From CAYVQZ01 sp964453435 (GTDB lineage: Bacteria; Abyssobacteria; SURF-5), in assembly GCA_964453435.1 (NCBI GenBank), contig CAYVQZ010000068.1:1-22938 (forward strand): 22,938 bases of DNA. Reading direction: 5' to 3'. This document shows positions 14,226 to 21,734 of the stretch, piece by piece. How positions within the stretch are numbered: position 1 is the stretch's first letter; every line of letters starts with the position of its first letter. Both the position numbers and the translations under genes were made by a program. Below the pieces are notes generated by a model. The model had not been told where the DNA came from. It did not search any database and was given only the letters and a program-made list of their open reading frames with translations.

Positions 14226-15272
14226 ATGGAAGAAAAAATTCGGCTGACAACCTTGACGAGCGCGGGCGGGTGAGCGTGCAAGGCCGGTCAGAGTGACCTG
14301 GCGCAGGTACTGCGCTTGCTTCCGCCCGTTCAGGACCCAAGAATACTTGTTGGCGCCGACACCGCCGATGATGCGGCGGTATTCCGTCTCGACGACAGGA
14401 CGGCCATAGTCCAGACCGCCGATTACTTCACTCCCATTGTTGATAACCCGTATGATTTCGGCCAGGTCGCGGCGGCGAACGCGCTGTCCGACATCTACGC
14501 GATGGGCGCGCGCCCCCTGTTTGCCATCAACCTTGTAGGATTTCCCGTAGGCAAGATTCCCCTCTCGTTCCTTGTCGAAATTATGAAGGGCGCCATGGAC
14601 AAGGCCGCCGAGGCCGGTATCGCGATCGCGGGCGGCCACACCGTCAAGGACGACGAGCCGAAGTACGGGCTGTCGGTCACCGGTATCGTGGCGCCGGACC
14701 GGATTGTGAGGAACTCCACCGCAAGGCCCGGAGATTCCCTCATACTTACGAAGCCGCTCGGCGCCGGTATAATCACGACGGGAATCAAGGCCGAAATGGT
14801 GGACGATTCAACCGTCGAAAAAGTCGTCCGTCTGATGGCGACACTGAACAAACGGGCATCCGAGGTAATGGTCGAGGTCGGCGTAAACGCCTGCACCGAC
14901 GTGACCGGTTTCGGCCTGCTGGGGCACCTCTACGAGATGATTGCCGCCAGCGGACTGGCTGCCCGAATACGTTCGTCCGATGTGCCTTTCCTCGAGGAAA
15001 TCTGGGAACTAATCAAGGGTGAATGCGTGCCGGGCGGAACCGAAGCCAACAAGAAGTTTGCCGACCAGTTTGCGCAGTGGCATGAACATGTGAGCGATAT
15101 GATGCGCCTGGCTCTCTGCGACGCCCAGACGTCCGGCGGACTCCTCATCGCCACTCCGCCGGACAAGGCCGACCAGATGCTGTCGACTCTCCACGAGGTG
15201 GGAGTCGATACTGCGGCGATAATCGGCGAAATCATTGAATCTCCCACTTGTTGTGTTATCGTCGAGGCTTGA
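14226..15272 (+). CDS. selD: Selenide, water dikinase (selenophosphate synthetase), selenocysteine-containing
   Basis: SelD makes selenophosphate, the selenium donor for selenocysteine and 2-selenouridine, from selenide and ATP. The protein is 348 aa if UGA at 14271-14273 is read as selenocysteine. ATG 14226 opens a frame reading MEEKIRLTTLTSAGG-U-ACKAG, then DLAQVLRLLPPVQDP in phase with the main body. U16 sits where E. coli SelD has its active Cys17, and K19 matches the essential Lys20. The following ADTADDAAVFRL, TADYFTPIVDNPYDFGQVAAANA, LSDIYAMGA, AGGHTVKD and TDVTGFGLLGHL are classic SelD motifs. An uninterrupted frame begins only at TTG 14316 and lacks the catalytic loop, so it is a false start. 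A SECIS-like hairpin lies 9 bases after the UGA. The gene is 16 bases after the HAD gene. selA, selB and selC must be elsewhere. Confidence 0.95.
14283..14302 (+). promoter_or_regulatory. Bacterial SECIS-like hairpin in selD
   Basis: Nine bases after the UGA, GCC-GGTCA (14283-14290) pairs with TGACC-T-GGC (14294-14302): 8 pairs, a bulged U at 14299 and a GAG loop. The loop starts with G and lies 18-20 bases after the UGA, as bacterial SECIS elements do. A second perfect hairpin GCGCAG-GTA-CTGCGC (14301-14315) overlaps its base and could compete. Confidence 0.65.
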
Positions 15273-15460
15273 CCTTGAATTCGCACGCCCCCCGTTTGCT
15301 TGCATCCGACACCTCCCGGACCAGCCGCGCAATTGAAGGCCCCTTCTTTTGTGAGTGACCGCTCGAAGCCGGGTGATGGGAAAGGGCGACGACGAGGGCC
15401 GTTGCAGCCGACAGAATCTGCGCCGGTTTCGGGGGGTGAACGCGCCAAGGAAACTCGGAC

Positions 15461-16948
15461 ATGACAAGTGACCGAACGAATAGAACAGGCTCATATGACG
15501 CCGCAAAAGCGGCGGCCATGCGCGCCCTCCAAGAAGGGATCCCGCAAGCGCAATCCGACCCCGGCCGTCCCGAATACCATTTTCTGGCCCCGGCCCGATG
15601 GATGAATGACATCAATGGCCCGCTTCATTACAAGGGTCAATATCACATTTTCTACCAGCACAATCCATTCGGTGACAAGCCTTACAACGAGCACGTTCGC
15701 GACCGTATTCAATGGGCTTCGAAATACTGGGGCCACGCGCGGAGCGCCGATTTAGTAGCTTGGGAACACCTGCCCATCGCACTGGCGCCTTCGACGGACA
15801 AGGGCGAAATGAGTTGCTGGTCCGGATGCGCCACCGTCGATGAAAACGGCAAACCGATGATATTTTATACCGCTCTTTTCGAGAATGAGCTTCCTTACAA
15901 GGTTCCGTTCGAGCAGTGGGCCGCTTTCGGAGACGAAGACCTCATCAAGTGGGAGAAGAGTCCTGCGAACCCCGTTCTCGCCATGCAAACTCACGGGCGG
16001 CCGGAATTCAGTCCCGAATGGCGCGATCCGTTCATTTTTCGGGCAGAGGGCCGCACGTTTATGATTGTCGGGGCCTGCGGCCCCGCGGGCACGCCCATCT
16101 ATGAGGTGGAAGACGGTGGTCTCGAACGGTGGACTTACCGTGGCATCATGTGGGATAGAAGTGTGGAATGTCCCAACTTCGTTCCTCTCGGCGACAAATG
16201 GGTCTTCATTTCTTCTCCGTTTGACGCCGTCGATTACGCGGTCGGCTCTTTCGACACCGGCACGCTGAAATTCGCGCCGGAGGCCGAAGGTGTCGTGGAC
16301 GGCGGAAATTTCTACGGCACGAATACTCTTATCGATGACCGAGGCCGATGCATTCTGTTCGGCTGGGTTCCGGGCTGGGAATGGGATGCGTTCCGGGACG
16401 GACGCGGCTGGAATGGGTGCATGTCTCTACCCCGCGTTCTTTCGCTCGATTCGACTCTGCGTCTCGTGCAGAGGCCGGTTCCCGAACTCAAGCGGCTGCG
16501 CGTCGCGGACAGCCATTTCCACGAATCCGACATTGCCGTGGAGAATTCCTCGCGTGTGTTCGGCGAGGCCCGTGGCGGCAAGCTTGAGGTCGTCGCGGAA
16601 TTCGCCACCGGCAGCGCGCGAGCATATGGCCTGAACATCCGGAGGTCTCCCGGTGGAGAGGACTTCGTGAGCATTTGCTATGAGAAAGAAGAGAATATCA
16701 TTGATGTGGCGGGCGCGAAAGTGGCCCTGCCGGATGAGCCCGGCGGGGAAAACCTGAAGTTGCATGTGTTTCTCGACAAGTCTGTCATTGAAGTCTTCGT
16801 GAACGACGGGGCCGCCGTTGCGACACGGATGATTTATCCGGCTCGCGACGACTTGGACGTGGAACTCTTCGCGCGAGACGGCGGCGTTCGGGCGCAGTCC
16901 GTCGACACATGGCAAATGTCGTCCGTAACTCCGAAATTCGCATATTGA
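15461..16948 (+). CDS. Glycoside hydrolase family 32 (beta-fructosidase/sucrose-6-phosphate hydrolase type)
   Basis: The 495-aa protein has the GH32 five-blade propeller and C-terminal beta-sandwich. The nucleophile motif is WMNDING (D50; the usual Pro is Ile), the transition-state acid is in WRDPF (D189), and the acid/base is in VECPN (E236). Other landmarks are FYQHNP, GHARSADLVAWEHLPIAL, WSGCATVDENG, and in the sandwich domain LKLHVFLDKSVIEVFVNDG. The enzyme would split terminal fructose from sucrose, sucrose-6-phosphate or fructans. There is no signal peptide, so it is cytoplasmic. The first 35 residues precede the catalytic fold. ATG 15461 has AAGGAA about 9 bases upstream. No sugar transporter or kinase is adjacent. 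188 bases without a recognisable gene separate it from selD. Confidence 0.93.
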   Translation: MTSDRTNRTGSYDAAKAAAMRALQEGIPQAQSDPGRPEYHFLAPARWMNDINGPLHYKGQYHIFYQHNPFGDKPYNEHVRDRIQWASKYWGHARSADLVAWEHLPIALAPSTDKGEMSCWSGCATVDENGKPMIFYTALFENELPYKVPFEQWAAFGDEDLIKWEKSPANPVLAMQTHGRPEFSPEWRDPFIFRAEGRTFMIVGACGPAGTPIYEVEDGGLERWTYRGIMWDRSVECPNFVPLGDKWVFISSPFDAVDYAVGSFDTGTLKFAPEAEGVVDGGNFYGTNTLIDDRGRCILFGWVPGWEWDAFRDGRGWNGCMSLPRVLSLDSTLRLVQRPVPELKRLRVADSHFHESDIAVENSSRVFGEARGGKLEVVAEFATGSARAYGLNIRRSPGGEDFVSICYEKEENIIDVAGAKVALPDEPGGENLKLHVFLDKSVIEVFVNDGAAVATRMIYPARDDLDVELFARDGGVRAQSVDTWQMSSVTPKFAY

Positions 16949-16988
16949 ATCTCGAACTATTCCAAAACGTCGTGACAGGTCAACCAAC

Positions 16989-18527
16989 ATGGTCGGTTCC
17001 CTCTCCGTGTTCCACATTCTGTACATCGCGAACCTTGCCTTTCTCCTGGTTATCGCTTTATTGATTCGGGAATCCTGGCAGCCTATCAATGATTTCCTGA
17101 ATAACGCTGCAGGGACAAGGTTGCAATGGATGACCATTGTTTCATCGATGGTTCTTTTCTTTCTGCTCATCGGACTCTTCCGGGTTGCGCACGACGTGAT
17201 AAGAATGCCGCCGAAAAGGACATTCTTTGGAGAGCGGTTCACGGATATGGGCCTTGTCGTCGCTCTCATCATATCGAATGCGTGTCTTCTTCCCATATTC
17301 TGGAGAGTAAGCATCGTCGGATACGTCCCGCTGGTCAGCAGGGTGAGCAGGGCTTTGTTGCGAGCGGAAACGGATTATGCGCTGCCCGAACTTCTTCGCC
17401 TTTCGGATGGAACCGAGGTCGTCGATGCCGCTATGTGGACAGAAAAACGGCGGCCCGAAATCCTCGGCCTCTTCACGGACGAGGTATACGGAGGGGTTCC
17501 GGCTTGTGAGATAGAGCAGCGAGCTTCGCTCGAGAGTATCGACAAGAATGCATTGAATGGAAAAGCAATCCGCAAGGAAGTGGTCCTGAACTTCGAGAAC
17601 GGAGGAAAACATTTGGACGTAAACGTTCTCATTTATCTTCCAAACAAAGGCCGCGGACCGTTCCCCGCTTTCCTCGGATTGAACTTTTACGGTAATCACA
17701 CCGTTCACAGCGATCCGAACATAAGGCTGTCGCGCATGTCCGGCGATGGGACGGACGACAAGCCTCGCGGATTCCGGCAATCCCGCTGGCAGATTGAGCG
17801 AACGCTCGAACGCGGCTATGCTCTCATAACAGCGTGGTACAATGAAATCGACCCCGACTATGATGACGGCTTTCAAAATGGGATTCATCCACTGTTTTAC
17901 CGGCCCGAGCAAGACCGCCCCGCTCCCAACGAATGGGGCTCAATCGCAGCCTGGGCTTGGGGCCTGAGCCGAATCATGGATTACATCGAGACGGACGATG
18001 ATATCGATAACAGTCGCGTCGCCGTGACAGGCCACTCCAGGCTCGGGAAAACCGCGCTCTGGGCGGGCGCTCAGGATGAGCGATTTGCCATGGTCATCTC
18101 ACTTCAGTCGGGATGCATGGGCGCGGCCATTTCGCGCAGGAAATACGGAGAGACAACCGGAGACATTATTTCAACCTATCCTCACTGGTTCTGCGGCAAT
18201 TTCAAAAAATACGCGGGCCGTGAGGAGAAACTTCCCGTCGATCAGCATATGCTTATTGCGCTCATCGCCCCCAGGCCGGTATATATCGCAAGCGCAGATT
18301 TTGACACGTGGGCGGACCCTGAAGGCGAGTTCCTCTCGGCCAAGGAGGCAACACAAGTATACGCGCTTTTTGGAAAGGACGGGGTTGCCGCTGCTGAACA
18401 AATGGAGCTGCAGAAGCCAATCATGGGCGCCATAGGGTACCATATTCGTAAAGGCGCGCACGAGGTTACCGCTTTCGATTGGCAGCGCTTTTTGGATTTT
18501 GCCGATATTCACCTTCGGAACACGTGA
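16989..18527 (+). CDS. Membrane-anchored CE15 (glucuronoyl esterase)-like hydrolase
   Basis: Residues about 125-512 match bacterial CE15: RLSDGTEVVDAAMW, RRPEILGLFTDEVYGGVP, LGLNFYGNHT, WGSIAAWAWGLSRIMDYIE, GHSRLGKTALWAGAQDERFA (nucleophile S350) and KGAHEVTAFDW (H491). CE15 enzymes cut ester links between lignin and glucuronoxylan, but some bacterial members act on other esters. Residue 373, 23 after the Ser where known enzymes carry catalytic Glu, is Gln; acids in TWADPEGEF may substitute. The N-terminal 120 residues form three spans (about 8-26, 47-64 and 87-112) instead of a signal peptide. The loop between spans 2 and 3 is basic (cytoplasmic), placing the esterase in the periplasm. The ribosome site is weak. 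It begins 40 bases after GH32. Confidence 0.88.
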   Translation: MVGSLSVFHILYIANLAFLLVIALLIRESWQPINDFLNNAAGTRLQWMTIVSSMVLFFLLIGLFRVAHDVIRMPPKRTFFGERFTDMGLVVALIISNACLLPIFWRVSIVGYVPLVSRVSRALLRAETDYALPELLRLSDGTEVVDAAMWTEKRRPEILGLFTDEVYGGVPACEIEQRASLESIDKNALNGKAIRKEVVLNFENGGKHLDVNVLIYLPNKGRGPFPAFLGLNFYGNHTVHSDPNIRLSRMSGDGTDDKPRGFRQSRWQIERTLERGYALITAWYNEIDPDYDDGFQNGIHPLFYRPEQDRPAPNEWGSIAAWAWGLSRIMDYIETDDDIDNSRVAVTGHSRLGKTALWAGAQDERFAMVISLQSGCMGAAISRRKYGETTGDIISTYPHWFCGNFKKYAGREEKLPVDQHMLIALIAPRPVYIASADFDTWADPEGEFLSAKEATQVYALFGKDGVAAAEQMELQKPIMGAIGYHIRKGAHEVTAFDWQRFLDFADIHLRNT

Positions 18528-18571
18528 TCCGCGTGCGAACAACGCATGCGAAACAGGGAAGGAGGCCGGCT

Positions 18572-19090
18572 GTGAATGAGAGGGTTTTGCTAAAAAATTC
18601 ATGTTATGTGATTCCTCTGCGAGAGCAGGTGGGCGTTCATTTGCGACGCCTTTTCCTGATTTCGTATCTCGCCGTTCGGTATCTGGTGAGAAAACTCGTT
18701 TCAACGGAAATGGAACAACCGGGCGATATCGTTCGCATATATGTGCGAGACTATGAGGCCCAAAGAACGCTTCGCAAACTGGGGATTGCAGAACGGGACG
18801 CCACCGCGGCAATCAAGGTCGCAACGTATATGCATAACCTTACCCATCCCCTCGGCGAGATCACTGAGATGAGCCCGCGACGGAGCGTTCGTGTCGAGAA
18901 ACATTGTCCATTTTCAGGCTTGTTTCCGAGAGACACATGCAAGAATCTTATTAGCGGACCCGCTTTTCAAGGATTGTGCGAGGCAATCAGTCCCGAATTG
19001 ATTCATATACACACGAAATATCTCTCAGGCGGCGATGACCAATGCGACCTCACTTTTGAGCTCTCAGATAACAGGACAAATGTGATCTGA
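18572..19090 (+). CDS. Cys-rich protein resembling L-2-amino-thiazoline-4-carboxylate hydrolase family
   Basis: I place the start at GTG 18572, 6 bases after a very strong AAGGAGG; the frame is open to 18479, but that would overlap the CE15 end. The 172-aa protein has a helical N-terminal half (hydrophobic stretch VGVHLRRLFLISYLAVRYLV), a middle helix-strand part, and a C-terminal Cys pattern: HCPFSG (C112), C123, C136 and GGDDQCDLTFEL (C158). The C-P-x...C...G-D-D-x-C ending resembles ATC-hydrolase/V4R-like small-molecule-binding proteins, which is my best guess, at moderate confidence. The reaction is unknown. It is 44 bases after the CE15 gene and 60 bases before the serine hydrolase. Confidence 0.6.
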   Translation: MNERVLLKNSCYVIPLREQVGVHLRRLFLISYLAVRYLVRKLVSTEMEQPGDIVRIYVRDYEAQRTLRKLGIAERDATAAIKVATYMHNLTHPLGEITEMSPRRSVRVEKHCPFSGLFPRDTCKNLISGPAFQGLCEAISPELIHIHTKYLSGGDDQCDLTFELSDNRTNVI

Positions 19091-19150
19091 GCGTGATTTG
19101 TCGGCTGACGGCATAACAAGCGGTATGGGCGCCATGGCGGAGGAAAGAAT

Positions 19151-20335
19151 ATGGCTCAAAGCGCGAAAACAAAACCGAAGAGGAAGACAAATTCCGGCAT
19201 TGACATTGCTCTCCTGAACCGATTAACCGACGCTGTCAGGGAAGATACGGCGAAGGGTCTGTACGACGGGGCCGTATTTCTTGTGTCGCGCGGCGGGGAC
19301 ATCGTACTCCACGAAGCGGTCGGCTATACGGATTTGGAGAAAAAGCGCGCCGCAAAGAAGGACGACGCGTTTTTCATCATGTCCATCACCAAACAGTTGA
19401 CCACGACGCTCGTTCTCATGCGGGTCGACCGGGGCGAGCTCGCGCTGACCACGAAGGTGGCCGATATCATTCCCGAGTTCGGCAGGAAAGGCAAACGGAA
19501 CATCACTGTCCAGCGCCTGCTCACTCACATGAGCGGAATATCGACTGAAATGCCGCCAAATCTTCCCCTCGAACAGGTGGGAGACCTTCAAGCATATGTC
19601 GCGGCCGCGTGTGAACAGCGGCTGTTGACAATCCCCGGCAAAGGCGTCTCGTACAACCCGTTCACGGCCCATGCGGTTCTTGCCGAAATGGTGCGTCGCC
19701 TCGACGGAGGAAAGCGCCCGTTCCGTCAAATCTTGGCCGAAGACCTCCTGCAACCGCTCGGCATGAATGACACCTCCATGGGGCTCCGTCCTGACTTGGC
19801 CGACCGAAGAGTGCCGGTCATAGTGCGTGACCGGACGCCGGGATTGTTTGACCCGATGTTGCTCGAAGCGACCAACATCCTCTTTGCCGAGGACACGGAA
19901 ATTCCCGCGGGCGGCGTTTTCTCCACCGTCCTCGATATCTATCGCTTTTCCGAGTTATACAGGCGCGGCGGCGAGATTGACGGCAAGCGGCTCCTCTCGC
20001 CGGCAATCGTGCGACTGGCCACGACCAACCATACCGGAACGCACCGGAACGATTTGTTCGATTACGCGCGAGAAGAGTATGGCTGGCCCGAATTTCCGGC
20101 ATACCTGGGACTCAGCTTCTTCTTGCGTGGCGAGGGAATTTTCCCGACGCCGCTGGGGCTCTCGACTTCTCCCGAGACATTTGCGGGCCTGGGAGCCGGC
20201 TCGACCGTGTTCTGGGTCGACCCGAAGCGCGACCTGACCTTCGTGTGTTTCACCGCCGGTCTGCTCGAAGAGGTCGCAAGCGTAATCCGTTTCCAGCGCC
20301 TGTCCGACCTGGTCGTCGCCGCGGTGACGAAATGA
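19151..20335 (+). CDS. Serine hydrolase, class-C beta-lactamase/esterase fold
   Basis: The 394-aa protein belongs to the beta-lactamase-related (COG1680-type) hydrolases. The nucleophile motif is S78-x-x-K81 (in MSITKQL). Y168-N169 (SYNPFTAH) is the equivalent of the Tyr-x-Asn motif but is shortened by one residue (Y-N-P). The final loop GLGAGSTVFWVDP replaces the KTG triad, as is common in the esterase relatives. LQPLGMNDTSMG and AGGVFSTVLDIYRFSELY are typical. With no signal peptide (the N-terminus is Lys-rich: SAKTKPKRKTN), it is likely cytoplasmic, and an esterase, amidase or peptidase rather than a resistance enzyme. A GGAGGAAAG ribosome site precedes the ATG. Confidence 0.88.
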   Translation: MAQSAKTKPKRKTNSGIDIALLNRLTDAVREDTAKGLYDGAVFLVSRGGDIVLHEAVGYTDLEKKRAAKKDDAFFIMSITKQLTTTLVLMRVDRGELALTTKVADIIPEFGRKGKRNITVQRLLTHMSGISTEMPPNLPLEQVGDLQAYVAAACEQRLLTIPGKGVSYNPFTAHAVLAEMVRRLDGGKRPFRQILAEDLLQPLGMNDTSMGLRPDLADRRVPVIVRDRTPGLFDPMLLEATNILFAEDTEIPAGGVFSTVLDIYRFSELYRRGGEIDGKRLLSPAIVRLATTNHTGTHRNDLFDYAREEYGWPEFPAYLGLSFFLRGEGIFPTPLGLSTSPETFAGLGAGSTVFWVDPKRDLTFVCFTAGLLEEVASVIRFQRLSDLVVAAVTK

Positions 20336-20512
20336 GCGGCTCAAAGAAGTCGAAATTTCCTGATAATTCCGGAAGGAAGGGCCGTTTTCTCCTGGTGGCT
20401 TCGAAATTTTTACTCTTTGCGGTTTTTTTGTAGAATATTTTCGAACAGTCTGCGTCTAATCGGTAAATTCATTCCAAAGTCTGCCGGTGCAACATAAAGG
20501 AGGCGGTCAAAG

Positions 20513-21676
20513 ATGTTGGAGTCAACAAAGAGGCGAATCCTCATATCGGCATTATCCATCCCCTTGTCTGCATTCGGGTTGTTGTCCACAGGGAACATGG
20601 CCAAGGCTGAAGAGCTCCCGCGGGAGGCCGAGAAATCGACGTATCTCGAATTGTATGACCAGGATCGCTGGTACCAGGCCGATGAGAACGGTGACGGATT
20701 TCTCGACCCGGATGAAATCAATGCTCAGAAAAAGGGCTTCGAGTTTTACAAGGACGGCGGCCGCTTTCAGAATGCGGACACCAACGGCGACGGTCTCATA
20801 TCATACGAGGAAGCGAAGGCCCAGCGCAGGTGGGAGCTGGAGCATCATACCCAATTGGAGCGACGGGCGGTGGCGGACCTGAAGACGCAGTATCCGAATG
20901 CGAACGTGCAGGATGCCGACTGGCTGATGGACCACCCCGACGTCACAAAGAAATTATTGGAGAATCGCACCTGGCTTAATGAAAACCCGGGCGTGGCGCG
21001 GGAGATTTACGGCAACCGCGAATGGCTGTCAAACAACCCCGACGCGACAAAAGCCCTGTTTTCGAATCATCTCTGGTTGAATGAGCACCCGCCGGTGGCA
21101 AAAAAGCTCTATTCCAATCGCCAATGGCTCGAAGCGCATCCGGAGGTTGCCAAGGAGGCGTACGCCAATCGCGCGTTCTTGAACGCAAACCCCCGAGTGG
21201 CCGAGAAGTTTTACGGCAATCGCAGGTGGCTCGAAGACCACCCCGACGTGGCGGTCGAAGTGTTCAGGAACGGGAAGTACCTGAATGAGCACCCGGAGTT
21301 TTCCAAGGAACTGTACGGGAATCGCGAGTGGTTGAACGCTCATCCCGAGGTTTCGAAAGAGGCGTACCGACACCGCAGGCAATTGAATGAACACCCCGGC
21401 GCGACAAAGACAGTCTATGGAGACGCGAGAGCGCATCCCGAGGCGGCCAACAAAGTTTTTCGCCAAGGACAGAACAACCCCGGCGCAGCCAAAAACGTTT
21501 ACGAAGGGGCCGACAATCACCCGAAAGCTACCCGCAAGGTTTACGACAAAGGAAAAGACCAGCCTCAGGCGGTTGAGAGAAGGTACAAAAAAGAGAAGAA
21601 AAATAACTTTTCGGGAACCAAGAAGGCTCGCCGGAATCCTGGCGCTGTAAAAACGGGAGTGCGGGGCCGAAGGTAG
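20513..21676 (+). CDS. Exported EF-hand protein with tandem 17-residue repeats
   Basis: The 387-aa protein begins with a signal peptide (hydrophobic core about residues 9-27, AKA cleavage after A32). Two EF-hand calcium loops follow, D57-E68 (DENGDGFLDPDE) and D89-E100 (DTNGDGLISYEE), both with full acidic positions. From W137 come ten repeats of 17 residues with a form like NRxWLNxHPxVAKxxY: the aromatic is at 137, 154, 171, 188, 205, 222 (F), 239 and 256 (Y), 273, then Q at 290. From P295 the period drops to 14 (P309, 323, 337, 351), losing the aromatic. The last 35 residues are Lys/Arg-rich. It may be a calcium-responsive envelope protein. The ATG has AAAGGAGG 8 bases upstream. A weak -10-like TAGAAT is at 20431. 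Function unknown. Confidence 0.85.
   Translation: MLESTKRRILISALSIPLSAFGLLSTGNMAKAEELPREAEKSTYLELYDQDRWYQADENGDGFLDPDEINAQKKGFEFYKDGGRFQNADTNGDGLISYEEAKAQRRWELEHHTQLERRAVADLKTQYPNANVQDADWLMDHPDVTKKLLENRTWLNENPGVAREIYGNREWLSNNPDATKALFSNHLWLNEHPPVAKKLYSNRQWLEAHPEVAKEAYANRAFLNANPRVAEKFYGNRRWLEDHPDVAVEVFRNGKYLNEHPEFSKELYGNREWLNAHPEVSKEAYRHRRQLNEHPGATKTVYGDARAHPEAANKVFRQGQNNPGAAKNVYEGADNHPKATRKVYDKGKDQPQAVERRYKKEKKNNFSGTKKARRNPGAVKTGVRGRR
20921..21586 (+). repeat. Coding tandem repeats, ten of 51 bases then four of 42
   Basis: The stretch encodes residues 137-358 of the EF-hand protein. Units are 17 codons long with diverged codons but strict protein spacing (prolines every 17 residues from 142 to 295), then 14 codons (295 to 351). 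Divergence at the DNA level argues for old duplication under selection rather than recent slippage. Confidence 0.8.
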
Positions 21677-21734
21677 GGTGTCAAAGGAACCGCTCGTAAC
21701 CGGGGAAAGCAAACCATGGTTGCGGTGGTCTTTC

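Noticed and set aside
14316..15272. SelD starting at TTG 14316
   Set aside because: It lacks the catalytic Sec/Lys loop; the in-phase upstream sequence encodes exactly that loop across the UGA.
15273..15460. tRNA-Sec or other RNA next to selD
   Set aside because: I looked on both strands for a long acceptor/variable arm and a T-loop and saw none.
15256..15462. 68-codon minus-strand frame between selD and GH32
   Set aside because: It overlaps both neighbours, has no ribosome site or family resemblance, and looks like a chance open frame in GC-rich DNA.
18479..18571. Upstream extension of the Cys-rich protein
   Set aside because: It overlaps the CE15 end and lacks a ribosome site; GTG 18572 has a near-ideal one.
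20921..21586. CRISPR-like periodic DNA
   Set aside because: The 51-base periodicity is coding repeat units that vary throughout; there are no constant repeats with unique spacers.
21677..21734. Bidirectional terminator between the converging genes
   Set aside because: AACCATGGTT is a perfect palindrome but leaves almost no loop, and there is no T-run on either side.
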